NCBI RefSeq assembly: GCF_000519185.1
Contig: NZ_JAFA01000027.1
Span: 48,533-112,532, forward strand
DNA length: 64,000 nt
Reading direction: 5' to 3'
From: Paraburkholderia nodosa DSM 21604
GTDB taxonomy: Bacteria; Pseudomonadota; Gammaproteobacteria; Burkholderiales; Burkholderiaceae
This document shows, piece after piece, positions 51,381 through 60,153 of the stretch; within the stretch, counting starts at the first letter, position 1, and each line of letters begins with the position of its first letter. The notes beneath the pieces were generated by a model, which was given only the letters and a program-made list of their open reading frames with translations, was not told where the DNA came from and made no database searches. Both the position numbers and the translations under genes were made by a program.

Positions 51381-52202
51381 ATGGCGAAGAAAGAGGAAGT
51401 CAAGGCCGCGAGCACAGCCGTGCCGACGGAAAAACTCAGCGAAAAGGCCTATCAAAAGGAGCTCGAGCGCCTGCATGGCGAACTCGTTCGCTTGCAGGAG
51501 TGGGTGGTCCAGAAGCGCCTCAGGGTATGCATCCTGTTCGAAGGCCGCGACGGCGCAGGCAAGGGCGGCACGATCAAGGCGCTCACCGAACGGGTCAGCC
51601 CGCGCGTGTTTCGCGTCTTCGCGCTGCCCGCGCCCACGGAGCGCGAGAAGTCGCAAATGTACTTCCAGCGCTACCTGCCGCTGTTGCCCGCCGCGGGCGA
51701 GATCGTGGTGTTCGACCGCAGCTGGTACAACCGTGCGGGCGTCGAGCGCGTGATGGGTTTTTGCACGCCGGAACAGGCGACGGAATTCCTGCGCGGGGTG
51801 CCGCTCATCGAGCGCGCCATCATCGACTCGGGCACGATCCTCATCAAGTTCTGGCTCGAAGTGAGCCAGAAAGAGCAGACCCGGCGCCTCGAAGGTCGCA
51901 TCAACGATTCGCGCAAGATCTGGAAGCTTTCGCCCATGGACCTCCTGTCGTATAGCCGCTGGTACGACTATTCACGGGCGCGCGACGAAATGTTCGACAT
52001 GACGGATACGCCGGAATCCCCATGGTTCGTTGTCCGATCCGATGACAAGAAGCGTGCGCGTCTGAACGTCATCAGCCATATTCTGAACACCATTGCGTAC
52101 AAAGCGCTGCCGCGCGAGAAGGTCACGCTGCCCGAGCGCCAGAAGCCACAAGGCTACCGCGACCCGGACTATCCTTACCGCTACGTGCAGGAGAAGTACT
52201 GA
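51381..52202 (+). CDS. ppk2: Polyphosphate kinase 2
   Basis: Uses polyphosphate to phosphorylate nucleoside diphosphates (class I) or monophosphates. At 273 residues it has Walker A FEGRDGAGKGGTI at about 53-65, the lid and Walker B segment VVFDRSWYNRAGVERVMGFC, and IKFWLEVSQKEQTRRL. YSRWYDYSRARDEMFDMTD is also typical. ATG 51381 is preceded by GGGGAG. With the arc operon downstream it fits an energy-stress neighbourhood. Confidence 0.95.
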   Translation: MAKKEEVKAASTAVPTEKLSEKAYQKELERLHGELVRLQEWVVQKRLRVCILFEGRDGAGKGGTIKALTERVSPRVFRVFALPAPTEREKSQMYFQRYLPLLPAAGEIVVFDRSWYNRAGVERVMGFCTPEQATEFLRGVPLIERAIIDSGTILIKFWLEVSQKEQTRRLEGRINDSRKIWKLSPMDLLSYSRWYDYSRARDEMFDMTDTPESPWFVVRSDDKKRARLNVISHILNTIAYKALPREKVTLPERQKPQGYRDPDYPYRYVQEKY

Positions 52203-52292
52203 GCGGCATGGCGTTCGATCCGGCGCAGCCTGTCGTCGCGCCGGATCAAACCACACTATCATCACGATTGAACGCTCACGAGGGGTTAGACC

Positions 52293-52547
52293 ATGGCCGA
52301 GCTGCTGCTGGGTAATATCGACGAACACGTCACGGACGCCGAAATCAACGAGTTTCTGGAGCGCTACGGTTTTCCGCCCTACGACGCGATTCAGCGCATC
52401 GAGGGGGCGGGCCGTCCCGGCGCGCTGCTCACCTTCCACGCCGCGAGCGAGGAGGGGCTGCGCAGGTTGCAGGGCCGCATTAACAACCTGTTCTGGCGCG
52501 AGCACACCATCAGCGCCCAGGTCATGCCGCCGCCACGCGAGGAGTAG
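52293..52547 (+). CDS. Small RRM-like protein
   Basis: An 84-residue protein whose layout resembles one RNA-recognition motif: ELLLGNIDEHVTDAEINEFL for strand and helix, GALLTFHAASEEGLRRLQ for the second half. The aromatic RNP-1 residues are not obvious, so RNA binding is unproven. It is preceded by GAGGGGT and followed by a strong hairpin. Confidence 0.7.
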   Translation: MAELLLGNIDEHVTDAEINEFLERYGFPPYDAIQRIEGAGRPGALLTFHAASEEGLRRLQGRINNLFWREHTISAQVMPPPREE

Positions 52548-52566
52548 GCGCCACGCAAACGCACAA

Positions 52567-52609
52567 CAGGGCGCGCACCGCGGCTTCGCCAGCTGCGGTG
52601 CGCGCCCTG
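52567..52609. terminator. Very strong hairpin between convergent genes
   Basis: Perfect 15-bp arms (CAGGGCGCGCACCGC / GCGGTGCGCGCCCTG) enclose a 13-base loop that holds a small GGC-TTC-GCC stem. A short CATTTTC follows. It probably terminates both the RRM-like gene and arcC. Confidence 0.8.
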
Positions 52610-52661
52610 CATTTTCAGGCGCCGTTTCGAGGCGCCTGCTCTCAGGCCGAACAGGCCAGCC

Positions 52662-53591
52662 TTAATGGAAGATCAAGCCCGGCCTGCTCGTGCTCACGCG
52701 CGTGCCCGCCTTGCCCTGGGTAATCGCTACGATATCGGCCAGCGCGCCGATCACCGCATCCTTGCCGGTGTTGCGCGCGAACTCCGCGGCCGCCATGACC
52801 TTCGGTCCCATCGACCCGGCCGCGAAGCCCAGCTTCTCCAGTTCGTCGGGATGCGCGCTCGCAATCGCCTTTTGCGACGGCTTGCTCCAGTCGACATACG
52901 TGGCGTTCACGTCGGTGGCGATGATGAGCATATCGGCCTCCAGCTCCTGCGCGAGCAGGGCGGAGCACAGATCCTTGTCGATCACGGCCTCCACGCCGCC
53001 CAGCTTGTGGCCTTCGCCGTAGAGCGTCGGGATGCCGCCGCCGCCCGCGCAAATCACGATCGTGCCGCGCTCCAGCAGCCATTTCACGGGGCGGATCTCG
53101 AAGATGTGCTTCGGCCGCGGGCTCGCCACGACACGGCGGAACTTGTCGCCGTCCGGGGCGATGGCCCAGCCGCGCTCGGCAGCGAGCGTCTCTGCCTGCT
53201 CCTTCGTGTAGACCGGGCCGATCGGCTTGCTAGGATGCTGGAACGCCGGATCGTTCGCGTCCACTTCGACCTGGGTGAGGATGGTCGCGAAGGGCACCTC
53301 GTACGGCAGGAGATTGCCGAGTTCCTGCTCGATCATGTAGCCGATCATGCCCTCGGTCTGCGCGCCGAGCACGTCGAGCGGGTAGCCGGGCACGTCCTTG
53401 TAGGCCTCGCCCTGCAGCGCGAGCAGGCCGACCTGCGGGCCGTTGCCGTGGGCGATCACCAGTTCGTTGCCCTGCGCGATTTGCGAGATCTGGCTGGCCG
53501 CGAGGCGCACGTTCTCGCGCTGGTTCTCCGCCGTCATCGGCTCGCCGCGACGCAGCAGCGCGTTGCCGCCAAGCGCAATCACGATTCGCAT
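52662..53591 (-). CDS. arcC: Carbamate kinase
   Basis: Last step of the arginine deiminase pathway: makes ATP from carbamoyl phosphate and ADP. Of its 309 residues, GGNALLRRGEPM is the N-terminal loop and GNGPQVGLLALQ the carbamate-binding part. ICAGGGGIPTLYGEG and DKDLCSALLAQEL follow. The C-terminus ends with the GTRV segment. It lies 65 bp after arcB, at the 3' end of the arc operon. Confidence 0.97.
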   Translation of the reverse strand: MRIVIALGGNALLRRGEPMTAENQRENVRLAASQISQIAQGNELVIAHGNGPQVGLLALQGEAYKDVPGYPLDVLGAQTEGMIGYMIEQELGNLLPYEVPFATILTQVEVDANDPAFQHPSKPIGPVYTKEQAETLAAERGWAIAPDGDKFRRVVASPRPKHIFEIRPVKWLLERGTIVICAGGGGIPTLYGEGHKLGGVEAVIDKDLCSALLAQELEADMLIIATDVNATYVDWSKPSQKAIASAHPDELEKLGFAAGSMGPKVMAAAEFARNTGKDAVIGALADIVAITQGKAGTRVSTSRPGLIFH

Positions 53592-53656
53592 GTCTGACTC
53601 CCAAGGTGATGCGTGTCGGTGAAGCGGGGCGCATGCGCCCCGTCAATCGGTACGGC

Positions 53657-54667
53657 TCAAATGTCGGCGAGCGTCGAAACGAGAATCGCCTTGATCGTGT
53701 GCATGCGGTTTTCCGCCTGTTCGAAGGCCAGATTCAGCGGCGACTCGAACACTTCCTCCGTGACCTCGACGCCGCCCTTGAGCTCCGGATACTTATCGGC
53801 GATCTGCTTGCCGATCACCGTGTCGCTGTTGTGGAAGGCGGGCAGGCAGTGCATGAAGCGCGTATGCGGCGTGCCGCTCGCCTTCATGAGCGGCATGTTC
53901 ACCTGATAGGGAAGCAGCGCCTTGATGCGCTCGCCCCAGGCTTCCATGGGCTCGCCCATCGAGACCCACACGTCGGTGTGCACGAAATCCACGCCCTTGA
54001 CGGCAGCCTTGGGGTCCTCGGTCAGCAGGATGCGCGCGCCGCTTTCCTCGGCGAACTTCTTGCAGTCCGCCACGAGATCGTCGTGCGGCCAGAGCGACTT
54101 CGGCGCCGCGATGCGCACGTCCATGCCGAGCTTTGCGCCGATGAGCAGCAACGAGTTGCCCATGTTGTTGCGGGCGTCGCCGAGATACGCGTAGCTGATC
54201 TGCGTGAGCGGCTTGTCCGAATGCTCGCGCATGGTGAGCACGTCGGCGAGCATCTGCGTGGGGTGGTATTCGTCGGTGAGGCCGTTGAACACCGGCACGC
54301 CAGCGAACTTCGCCAGTTCCTCGACGATCTCCTGCTTGAAGCCGCGATACTCGATCGCGTCGTACATGCGGCCCAGCACACGCGCCGTGTCCTTCATGCT
54401 TTCCTTGTGGCCGATTTGCGAAGAGGTCGGGTCGATATAGGTGACGTTCGCGCCCTGGTCGTAGGCCGCGACTTCGAACGCGCAGCGCGTGCGCGTGGAG
54501 GTCTTCTCGAAGATCAGCGCAATGTTGACGCCCTTGAGGTGCTGCTGCTCGGTCCCCGTGTACTTGGCGCGCTTGAGGTCGCGCGAGAGGTCGAGCAGAT
54601 AACGCAGCTCGCGGGTGTTGTGGTGCATCAGACTAAGCAGGCTGCGGTTGCGCAGGTTGAAAGCCAT
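53657..54667 (-). CDS. arcB: Catabolic ornithine carbamoyltransferase
   Basis: Cleaves citrulline with phosphate to ornithine and carbamoyl phosphate in the ADI pathway. Of its 336 residues, EKTSTRTRCAFEVAAYDQGA is the carbamoyl-phosphate loop and HCLPAFHNSDTVIG the catalytic Cys region. The length and the position between arcA and arcC favour the catabolic ArcB type over biosynthetic ArgF. It starts 49 bp after arcA. Confidence 0.95.
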   Translation of the reverse strand: MAFNLRNRSLLSLMHHNTRELRYLLDLSRDLKRAKYTGTEQQHLKGVNIALIFEKTSTRTRCAFEVAAYDQGANVTYIDPTSSQIGHKESMKDTARVLGRMYDAIEYRGFKQEIVEELAKFAGVPVFNGLTDEYHPTQMLADVLTMREHSDKPLTQISYAYLGDARNNMGNSLLLIGAKLGMDVRIAAPKSLWPHDDLVADCKKFAEESGARILLTEDPKAAVKGVDFVHTDVWVSMGEPMEAWGERIKALLPYQVNMPLMKASGTPHTRFMHCLPAFHNSDTVIGKQIADKYPELKGGVEVTEEVFESPLNLAFEQAENRMHTIKAILVSTLADI

Positions 54668-54716
54668 GTCGTTTCTCCGTTGCGAATGCAGTGGGAATGC
54701 GGATAGGGGGCGACGC

Positions 54717-55976
54717 TCAGAGATCGACGGCGTCGCGCACGATCGGGCACGTCATGCAGTGGCCGCCGCCACGCCCGCGGCCCAGTTCGCTCGCCGTGAT
54801 CGTGATGACCTCCACGCCGGCCTTGCGCAGCAGCGTATTCGTATAGGTGTTGCGGTCGTAGCCAATCACGACGCCGGGCTCGACGCACACCACGTTGTTG
54901 CCGTCGTCCCATTGCTCGCGCTCGGCCGCGAACGCGTTGCCGCCGGTCTCGACGATGCGCAGGCTCTTCAAACCCAACGCTTCGGCCACAACGTCCACGA
55001 AGGGCTTTTCCTCGCGGCGCAGGTCGAGCTTCGAGGGGCTCTTTTCGTCGGGGCGAATCGAGAACGGCACGATCTCGTTGACCACTTCGGGGAAGATCGT
55101 CACGAGGTCGCGGTCGCAGAAGCTGAATACCGTGTCGAGGTGCATGGCCGCGCGCGACTTGGGCAGGCCCGCCACGACGATGCGCTCGGCGCCGCCCTTG
55201 GCGAAAATGTTCTGCGCGAGACGGCCGATTGCCTGGCGGCTCGTGCGCTCGCCCATGCCGATCAGCACGACGCGGTTGCCGATCGGCATCACGTCGCCGC
55301 CTTCGAGCGTGGCGGCGCCATGGTCCTCGTCGGGGTCGCCGTACCACACCTGAAAGTCCTTGCCCGCGAACTCGGGGTGATACCGGTAGATGGCTGTGGT
55401 GAGCAGCGTTTCCTGCCGGCGCGCCGGCCAGTACATCGGATTGAGCGAAACGCCGCCGTAGATCCAGCAGGTCGTATCGCGTGTGAAGGTGCTGTTGGGC
55501 AGCGGCGCGAGCACGAAGCTCGAATAGCCCAGATAACGGCGAAATTCCTTGAGGATCTTGCTTTGTTCGGTATCCGGAATATCTTCGGCAACCACGCCGC
55601 CAATGAGGAATTCCGCGGTCTTGCGCGGCTCGAGCCCTTCGAGCCAGCTGCGCACCTCGCCGGCGAGCGAAACGCCCACGGTCTCGGGGCGAACCTTGCG
55701 ATCGAGGATGTACTTGAGCCCTTCGGGGTGTTGCACCGTTTCCGTGAGCAGATTGTGCATCTCGAGGACGTCCACGCCGCGCTCCCGCATCTTCGTCACG
55801 AAGTCGAAGTGGTCGCGCTTCGCCTGGCTGACCCAGATCACGTCGTCGTAAAGCAGCTCGTCGCAGTTGCTGGGTGTGAGGCGTTGATGCGCGAGACCCG
55901 GCGCACATACCATGACCTTGCGCAGCTTGCCTGCCTCGGAATTGACGCCGAAGGCGACAGTGTCCGTACTCATCAT
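54717..55976 (-). CDS. arcA: Arginine deiminase
   Basis: Hydrolyses arginine to citrulline and ammonia. Of its 418-419 residues (two adjacent Met starts at 55976 and 55973), the active-site Cys is 12 residues before the C-terminus, in GGGHCMTCP. Substrate-binding segments are EGGDVMPIGNRVVLIGMGER and GGNAFAAEREQWDDGNN. A GAGGAG site precedes the start. It is the second gene of the operon, 13 bp after arcD. Confidence 0.97.
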   Translation of the reverse strand: MMSTDTVAFGVNSEAGKLRKVMVCAPGLAHQRLTPSNCDELLYDDVIWVSQAKRDHFDFVTKMRERGVDVLEMHNLLTETVQHPEGLKYILDRKVRPETVGVSLAGEVRSWLEGLEPRKTAEFLIGGVVAEDIPDTEQSKILKEFRRYLGYSSFVLAPLPNSTFTRDTTCWIYGGVSLNPMYWPARRQETLLTTAIYRYHPEFAGKDFQVWYGDPDEDHGAATLEGGDVMPIGNRVVLIGMGERTSRQAIGRLAQNIFAKGGAERIVVAGLPKSRAAMHLDTVFSFCDRDLVTIFPEVVNEIVPFSIRPDEKSPSKLDLRREEKPFVDVVAEALGLKSLRIVETGGNAFAAEREQWDDGNNVVCVEPGVVIGYDRNTYTNTLLRKAGVEVITITASELGRGRGGGHCMTCPIVRDAVDL

Positions 55977-55989
55977 GAGACTCCTCGAA

Positions 55990-57471
55990 TCAGAGGGTGA
56001 GAAAGCCCTTGTACAGGCCGAAAGCCGCCAGCAATGCGCCAATCAGCACAGCGGCGAAAACGAACTTCTCGATGTTGGTGAGCACGGGCTGGCCGACCTC
56101 GCGTTTTGCGCGTGCGAACAGCACGATGCCCGGCGCGTAAAGCAACGCGGAGAGCAGCACGTATTTGAGGCCGCCGGCGTAAATGAGCCAGACCGCATAG
56201 ATCACGGCGATGCCCGCGACGACGAGGTCCTTGTTGCGCTCGCCGCTGTTGGCTTCATACGTTTCGCCGCGCAGTGCGAGCAGGAATGCGTAGGCTGCCG
56301 ACCAGAAGTAGGGCAGCAGGATCATCGAGGTCGCGAGATAGATGAGCGAGAGATACGTGCCCTTCGAGAACAGCGTGATGACGAGGAAGATCTGCACCAT
56401 GCCGTTCGTGAGCCACAGCGCGTTGGCGGGCACGTGCTTCGCGTTTTCCTTGCGCAGGAAGTTTGGCATCGTGTGGTCGCGCGCGGCCGAAAAGATGATT
56501 TCGGCGCACAGCAGCACCCACGAGAGCAGCGCGCCCGCGAGCGACACGACGAGCCCCACGCTGATGAGAATCGCGCCCCAGTGGCCGACCACGTTTTCGA
56601 GCACGCCCGCCATCGAGGGATTCTGCAGGGCCGCGAGCTTCGGCTGCGTGAGCACGCCGAGCGAAAGGATGTTCACGAGCACGAGCAGGAGCAGCACGCC
56701 GACGAAACCGATGACGGTGGCCTTGCCGACATCGCTGCGCTTTTCCGCGCGCGCGGAGAAAATGCTCGCGCCCTCAATGCCGATGAACACCCACACCGTC
56801 ACGAGCATCATGTTGCGGACCTGGTTCGTCACGCTGCCGAGCTTGGGATTCATGTGTCCCCAGAAGTCGGCCGTGAAAGTGCCGGAGCGGAACGCAAACG
56901 CGCAGATGACGATGAAGAGGCATAGCGGCACCAGCTTCGCGACCGTGGTGATCTGGTTGACGATCGCAGCCTCCTTGATGCCCCGCAGCACGAGAAAGTG
57001 CAGCGCCCAGAGCAGCACCGAGGCGCAGATGATGGAGATCGGCGTGTTGCCCTCGCCGAACACCGGGAAGAAGTAGCCGAGCGTGCTGAACAGGAGAACG
57101 AAGTAGCCGACGTTGCCGAGCCACGCGCTGATCCAGTAGCCCCAGGCCGAGCCGAAGCCCATGTAGTCGCCGAAGCCGGCTTTCGCGAAGGCATAGACCC
57201 CGCCGTCGAGTTCGGGCTTGCGTATGGCCAGCGACTGGAACACGAACGCCAGCATGAGCATGCCGACCGCGGTGATCGCCCAGCCGATCAGCACTGCGCC
57301 GGCGTCGGCGCTGGCCGCCATGTTTTGCGGCAGGGAAAAGATACCGCCGCCCACCATCGAGCCCACGACGAGGGCGGTGAGCGCGCCGAGGCGAAGCCTG
57401 TTGGCGGCGGCTGGCGTGGCGGCGCTATCGGGCTTGGCGGCGGGGTGAGGCGTAGACGTCGATTCGGACAT
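55990..57471 (-). CDS. arcD: Arginine/ornithine antiporter
   Basis: Exchanges extracellular arginine for intracellular ornithine, the electroneutral import step of the ADI pathway. Of its 493 residues, about 12 are hydrophobic helices. The APC-family N-terminus reads LGALTALVVGSMVGGGIFSL, followed by AVLIGWAITAVGMLML. AGGAG precedes the ATG. It is the first gene of arcDABC, and the large upstream gap should hold the operon's control region. Confidence 0.96.
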   Translation of the reverse strand: MSESTSTPHPAAKPDSAATPAAANRLRLGALTALVVGSMVGGGIFSLPQNMAASADAGAVLIGWAITAVGMLMLAFVFQSLAIRKPELDGGVYAFAKAGFGDYMGFGSAWGYWISAWLGNVGYFVLLFSTLGYFFPVFGEGNTPISIICASVLLWALHFLVLRGIKEAAIVNQITTVAKLVPLCLFIVICAFAFRSGTFTADFWGHMNPKLGSVTNQVRNMMLVTVWVFIGIEGASIFSARAEKRSDVGKATVIGFVGVLLLLVLVNILSLGVLTQPKLAALQNPSMAGVLENVVGHWGAILISVGLVVSLAGALLSWVLLCAEIIFSAARDHTMPNFLRKENAKHVPANALWLTNGMVQIFLVITLFSKGTYLSLIYLATSMILLPYFWSAAYAFLLALRGETYEANSGERNKDLVVAGIAVIYAVWLIYAGGLKYVLLSALLYAPGIVLFARAKREVGQPVLTNIEKFVFAAVLIGALLAAFGLYKGFLTL

Positions 57472-58079
57472 GCGCGATCTCCTGTACTAGCCGGCTGGGT
57501 TGCAGATCTCGCGCTGCGCGCGAGCCCATCAACATGCTTGTGCCTGAGTCTGCAGCGCGGATCGCATGCCGCGAGAGCGGAACCCGTGCCGCTACGCGCT
57601 CAATCTGATAGGGGGCGCGCAATCTGACAATAAGACCTTGGTCCGATAGGGAGAGGCAAATCGGCGGCAATTAGCCAAATTAAAGGCGTCAGTGGATTGC
57701 AGTTTTATGACGGGCCTTATGCCAATTGCGTACGGAATGGGCCGTATTGCCGGACTTTCCCGGTAAAACAGGTGTTGCGCGGCGCAAGGTAAATTAGCGG
57801 TTCGATCTATTTGTGCAGGACAACCCGGCATGTGAATTTCGATTTATCTTAGATTAAATCGGGAAGCAAAATATTGATCGCGCGTAAGTGTTCAATTACC
57901 GCTTTTATTCGAAATACTGGAAATAATCACAACGTGACATGTCATTGCGCGCGACGTTAGCGGACATCGTCGTCAGCAAACGCGGTTGGAAACCTCCCAC
58001 TGGTTTCCCTGAATTGTTCGAGGCGCACCGGCTCCGGCACCATTAGGTCAAACGAACCCGCACGAGCTCACGCAACGAG
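57472..58079. promoter_or_regulatory. 608-bp divergent control region between arcD and acetoacetyl-CoA synthetase
   Basis: No gene is supported. It is markedly AT-richer than its surroundings from about 57830 to 57935. It contains the inverted repeat CGATTTA-N8-TAAATCG (57840-57861) and repeated CAATCTGA at 57601 and 57620. A single TTGAT half-site lies at 57874-57878, but no full TTGAT-N4-ATCAA FNR/Anr box was found. Which gene each element serves is not clear. Confidence 0.6.
57840..57861. repeat. Inverted repeat in AT-rich arc control region
   Basis: 7-bp arms CGATTTA / TAAATCG with an 8-base spacer. Likely a regulator site. Confidence 0.6.
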
Positions 58080-60074
58080 ATGAACGAAACTGTTCCCGCA
58101 TCCGCTCCGGCCTGGACGCCGGCGCCGCAGCAAGTCGAATCAGCGCGCGTAACCCGGTTCATGAAATGGCTCGGCGAGACGCGCGGTCTCGCGTTCGACG
58201 ACTACGACGCGCTTTGGCGCTGGTCCGTCGAGGACATCGACGGTTTCTGGTGCGCGCTGTGGGACTGGGCGCAGATTCCCTCGCGCGAGCCGCGCGGCGT
58301 GGCGCTCGCCGATGCGGCGATGCCCGGTGCACGCTGGTTTCCGGGTGTCGAATTGAACTACGTCGAGCGGGCCTTTCAGCTCGCGAGCGACGCGCGGCCC
58401 GCGATCGTTTCGCGCAGCGAGAGCGGCCCCATGGCGGGGCGCACGCGCGAATTGAGCTGGGCGGAGCTGCGCCGCCAGGTTGCGGCTTGCGCGGCCACGC
58501 TGCGGTGCATGGGCGTGACGCGCGGCGACCGCGTGGCGGCTTTCATGCCGAACACGCCCGAAACCGTCGTGGCATTCCTCGCCTCGGCGAGCGTGGGCGC
58601 GATCTGGTCGGTGTGCTCGCCCGACATGGGGCCGCTCGCGGTGCTCGACCGCTTCCGGCAGATCGAGCCGAAGGTGCTGTTCGCCGTGGACGGCTATCGC
58701 TACGGCGGCAAGCCGCACGACCGGCGCGAGCTGATTCACCATCTGCTGCGCGAATTGCCGAGCGTGGCGCACCTCGTGTTCGTCCCGCAGCTCGACCCGG
58801 ACGCCGACGCGAAGGCGTACCCGCAGGCCACGGCATGGCGCGACGCCATCGCTGGCAACGTCCCGCTGCAGATCGAACACGTGCCGTTCGATCATCCGTT
58901 GTGGATCGTCTATTCGTCGGGCACGACGGGCATGCCCAAGGCCATCGTGCATTCGCACGGCGGCATCGTGGTGGAGCACGTGAAGCTCACCGCGCTGCAT
59001 CTCGACCTGAACCCGGGTGACCGTTTCCACTGGTACGCCAGCACGAACTGGATCATGTGGAATTGCCAGGTGGGCGGCCTGCTCGCGGGCGCGACGCTCT
59101 GCCTCTACGACGGCAACCCCACGTATCCCGACGCGCCGGCGTTGTGGCGCTTCGTGGGCGAGACGGGCGTGACGTTCTTCGGCGCGGGGGCGGCATACTT
59201 CCAGGGGTGCCTGAAGACCGGCGTCGAGCCGCGTGCGGCGGCCGATCTCTCGCGCCTGCGCGCGGTCGGCTCGACCGGCTCGCCGCTGCCGCCCGAAGCG
59301 TATGCCTGGATACTCGAGCAGGTGGGGCCCGTCTGGATCGATGCGATTTCGGGCGGCACCGACTTCGCGGGCTGCTTCCTCGCCGGCGTGCCGACCTTGC
59401 CGGTTTATCTCGGCGAAATGCAGTGCCGGTGCCTTGGCGCGCGCGTCGAGGCATTCGATGACGCCGGGCACGCGCGCATCGACGAAGTCGGCGAACTCGT
59501 GTGCACCGCGCCGATGCCTTCGATGCCGCTTTACTTCTGGCGCGACGAAGCGAACCGGCGCTACCGCGAAAGCTACTTCGACATGTTTCCTGGCATCTGG
59601 CGCCACGGCGACTGGCTGCGCATCACGCCCCGCGGCGGCGCGGTCATCTACGGCCGCTCGGACGCCACCATTAACCGCCACGGCATCCGCATGGGCACGA
59701 GCGAGCTGTATCGCGCGGTGGAGTCGGTGCCCGAGGTGCTCGACAGCCTCGTGGTCGATCTGGAGTACCTGGGGCGCAGCTCGTCGATGCCGCTCTTCGT
59801 GGTGTTGCGCCCGGGTGTCGATCTGGGCGACGCGCTCGCGCAGCGCATTCGCGCGCGCGTGCGCGAGGCGCTCTCGGCGCGCCATGTGCCCGATGAGATC
59901 CATCAGGTTCAGGCCGTTCCGCGCACGCTATCGGGCAAGAAGATGGAGGTGCCGATCAAGCGGCTTCTGCTCGGGCAGCCGCTCGAGAAGGTGGCCAATC
60001 CGGACACCATGGCCAACCCGGAAAGTCTCGCGTGGTTTGCGGAGTTTGCGCGGACGAGGGGCCCGGCCGCGTGA
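58080..60074 (+). CDS. Acetoacetate-CoA ligase
   Basis: Activates acetoacetate with ATP to acetoacetyl-CoA, feeding ketone-body or polyhydroxybutyrate recycling. Of its 664 residues, the AMP-binding loop is YSSGTTGMPKAIVHSHGG, the A5-like block is GGTDFAGCFLAG, and LSGKKMEVPIKRLLLG at the C-terminus contains the catalytic Lys. Length matches acetoacetyl-CoA synthetases (about 650) better than acetyl-CoA synthetase. An AraC regulator follows. Confidence 0.92.
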   Translation: MNETVPASAPAWTPAPQQVESARVTRFMKWLGETRGLAFDDYDALWRWSVEDIDGFWCALWDWAQIPSREPRGVALADAAMPGARWFPGVELNYVERAFQLASDARPAIVSRSESGPMAGRTRELSWAELRRQVAACAATLRCMGVTRGDRVAAFMPNTPETVVAFLASASVGAIWSVCSPDMGPLAVLDRFRQIEPKVLFAVDGYRYGGKPHDRRELIHHLLRELPSVAHLVFVPQLDPDADAKAYPQATAWRDAIAGNVPLQIEHVPFDHPLWIVYSSGTTGMPKAIVHSHGGIVVEHVKLTALHLDLNPGDRFHWYASTNWIMWNCQVGGLLAGATLCLYDGNPTYPDAPALWRFVGETGVTFFGAGAAYFQGCLKTGVEPRAAADLSRLRAVGSTGSPLPPEAYAWILEQVGPVWIDAISGGTDFAGCFLAGVPTLPVYLGEMQCRCLGARVEAFDDAGHARIDEVGELVCTAPMPSMPLYFWRDEANRRYRESYFDMFPGIWRHGDWLRITPRGGAVIYGRSDATINRHGIRMGTSELYRAVESVPEVLDSLVVDLEYLGRSSSMPLFVVLRPGVDLGDALAQRIRARVREALSARHVPDEIHQVQAVPRTLSGKKMEVPIKRLLLGQPLEKVANPDTMANPESLAWFAEFARTRGPAA

Positions 60075-60153
60075 TTCTGGCCGCGCCGATTTAAAATGGC
60101 GCGCGGACCGACGCCGATGTCCGTCCGTTTCCGCGGCCTTCCATCGTCAATGC

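Noticed and set aside
57874..57878. TTGAT as an FNR/Anr half-site for arcD
   Set aside because: The other half (ATCAA after 4 bases) is missing; a half-site of 5 bases is expected by chance in AT-rich DNA.
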